Assembly: GCA_947627835.1 (NCBI GenBank)
Contig: CANQXM010000008.1
Location: 1-22,727 of the forward strand
Direction of reading: 5' to 3'
Source of the DNA: an uncultured Bacilli bacterium
GTDB taxonomy: Bacteria; Bacillota_I; Bacilli_A; RF39; UBA660
DNA: 22,727 nt
A program made the translations under genes and the position numbers. The stretch's first letter is position 1. The number at the start of each line of letters is the position of its first letter. Of this stretch, positions 22,275 to 22,727 are shown piece after piece. Below the pieces are notes generated by a model. The model was not told the origin of the DNA and made no database searches. It saw nothing but the letters and a program-made list of their open reading frames with translations.

Positions 22275-22727
22275 TTATTTTATTTCTTCTAACATTTTTT
22301 CTTTTAGTTTGTCTATATCTGTGAAAAATAAATTTGTACCTCTCTTTTTTAATCCTATCATATTTTTAAATAAACTTTTAATTTCATTTTGTAAATCTGT
22401 TGGAACTCTTAGTGGTATTCCATCAACAGTATGAACATGGTCTATATATTTTTCCAGTGTTGGAAAGGCATTTTGTAATAATATAGCAACATCTCCACCG
22501 GCAATTTTTCTAATAACTATAGTATTACAAAATCCATACTTCTCGATTTTTTTATAAATTATCTTTTGATATTTGTCAACTTTTGAACTAATCGGAATAA
22601 ACCATAAAATGTCTTTATCTTTAATTGTAAAATAAGTAGGTCGCTTCTTACCTTTTTCGTGATTTTGCATTAAATTTTCATCATTAACGACATCAAAATA
22701 TTCATCTTTGATGTGATATAAATAACC
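22275..22727 (-). CDS. Type III toxin-antitoxin endoribonuclease-like protein (5' end outside window)
   Basis: The frame runs from the window edge (base 22727) to 22275, about 150 residues, starting inside the gene. It resembles the ToxN/TenpN/CptN group of type III systems: GYLYHIKDEYFD, KKRPTYFTIKDKDILWFIPI, then SSKVDKYQKI, a basic IRKIAGGDVAILLQNAFPTL segment and LEKYI. These fit the compact beta-barrel toxins that cut RNA and are held inactive by a repeated RNA. The ORF's internal Met at 22670 is not the start: 19 further codons upstream continue the same family pattern. The antitoxin RNA repeats should lie upstream, beyond 22727. AT-rich codon use and isolation from the housekeeping operons suggest acquisition. 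Family assignment is from memory of the sequence pattern and is moderate. Confidence 0.6.
   Translation of the reverse strand, partial: GYLYHIKDEYFDVVNDENLMQNHEKGKKRPTYFTIKDKDILWFIPISSKVDKYQKIIYKKIEKYGFCNTIVIRKIAGGDVAILLQNAFPTLEKYIDHVHTVDGIPLRVPTDLQNEIKSLFKNMIGLKKRGTNLFFTDIDKLKEKMLEEIK

Overview
The window comes from an AT-rich, low-GC Gram-positive bacterium. The gene order is close to that of Bacillus around tgt-yrzE-yrbG-spoVB-comN and around recO-yqzL-era-ybeY-yqfD-yqfC-yqeY-rpsU. Sporulation-family genes (spoVB, yqfC, yqfD), Bacillus-type promoters and Shine-Dalgarno sites, a single-chain glycyl-tRNA synthetase and an S2 protein with a long acidic tail suggest an endospore-related Bacilli/Erysipelotrichia-like or uncultured gut lineage. 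TGG is used for Trp, so the code looks standard. The species cannot be named from the window alone. Nearly all genes lie on the minus strand; only spoVB and a yrzE-like gene are on the plus strand.

Layout. 1-4188: a UlaG-like metallo-hydrolase (cut by the window edge) and comN; divergent spoVB; an unknown anchored protein; a YetF/DUF421 membrane protein; divergent yrzE-like; and a pilin-like small protein. 4169-6621: hisS-tgt, overlapping and read from a near-consensus sigma-A promoter. 6718-8606: a processive family-2 glycosyltransferase with a CmpB-type membrane protein. 8704-10601: a LOG-family nucleosidase coupled to glyS, with a terminator-like hairpin in the leader. 10734-12245: two adjacent unknown proteins. 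12307-16510: recO, a 28-residue yqzL, era, ybeY, a VanZ-like gene, yqfD and yqfC. 16557-17197: rpsU-yqeY. 17290-19864: an anchored surface protein, frr, and two thioredoxin-fold membrane proteins. 19979-21809: rpsB-tsf with promoter and terminator. 22275-22727: a 5'-truncated gene resembling the endoribonuclease of type III (RNA-antitoxin) toxin-antitoxin systems, followed by a decayed reading frame.

Most of the window is conserved housekeeping: translation (rpsB, tsf, frr, rpsU, hisS, glyS), tRNA modification (tgt), ribosome assembly and rRNA maturation (era, ybeY), and recombination (recO). The lineage-specific interest lies in what occupies the slots between conserved genes. A thioredoxin-fold pair, one with its cysteines lost, lies between tsf and frr where pyrH is usual. 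A pilin-like protein sits next to tgt where yajC is usual. A VanZ-like gene sits where phoH/yqfF are usual. Ribosomal protein S2 carries a C-terminal Rho-N/SAP-like domain. The possible type III toxin at the right edge is the only clear sign of accessory or defence DNA.
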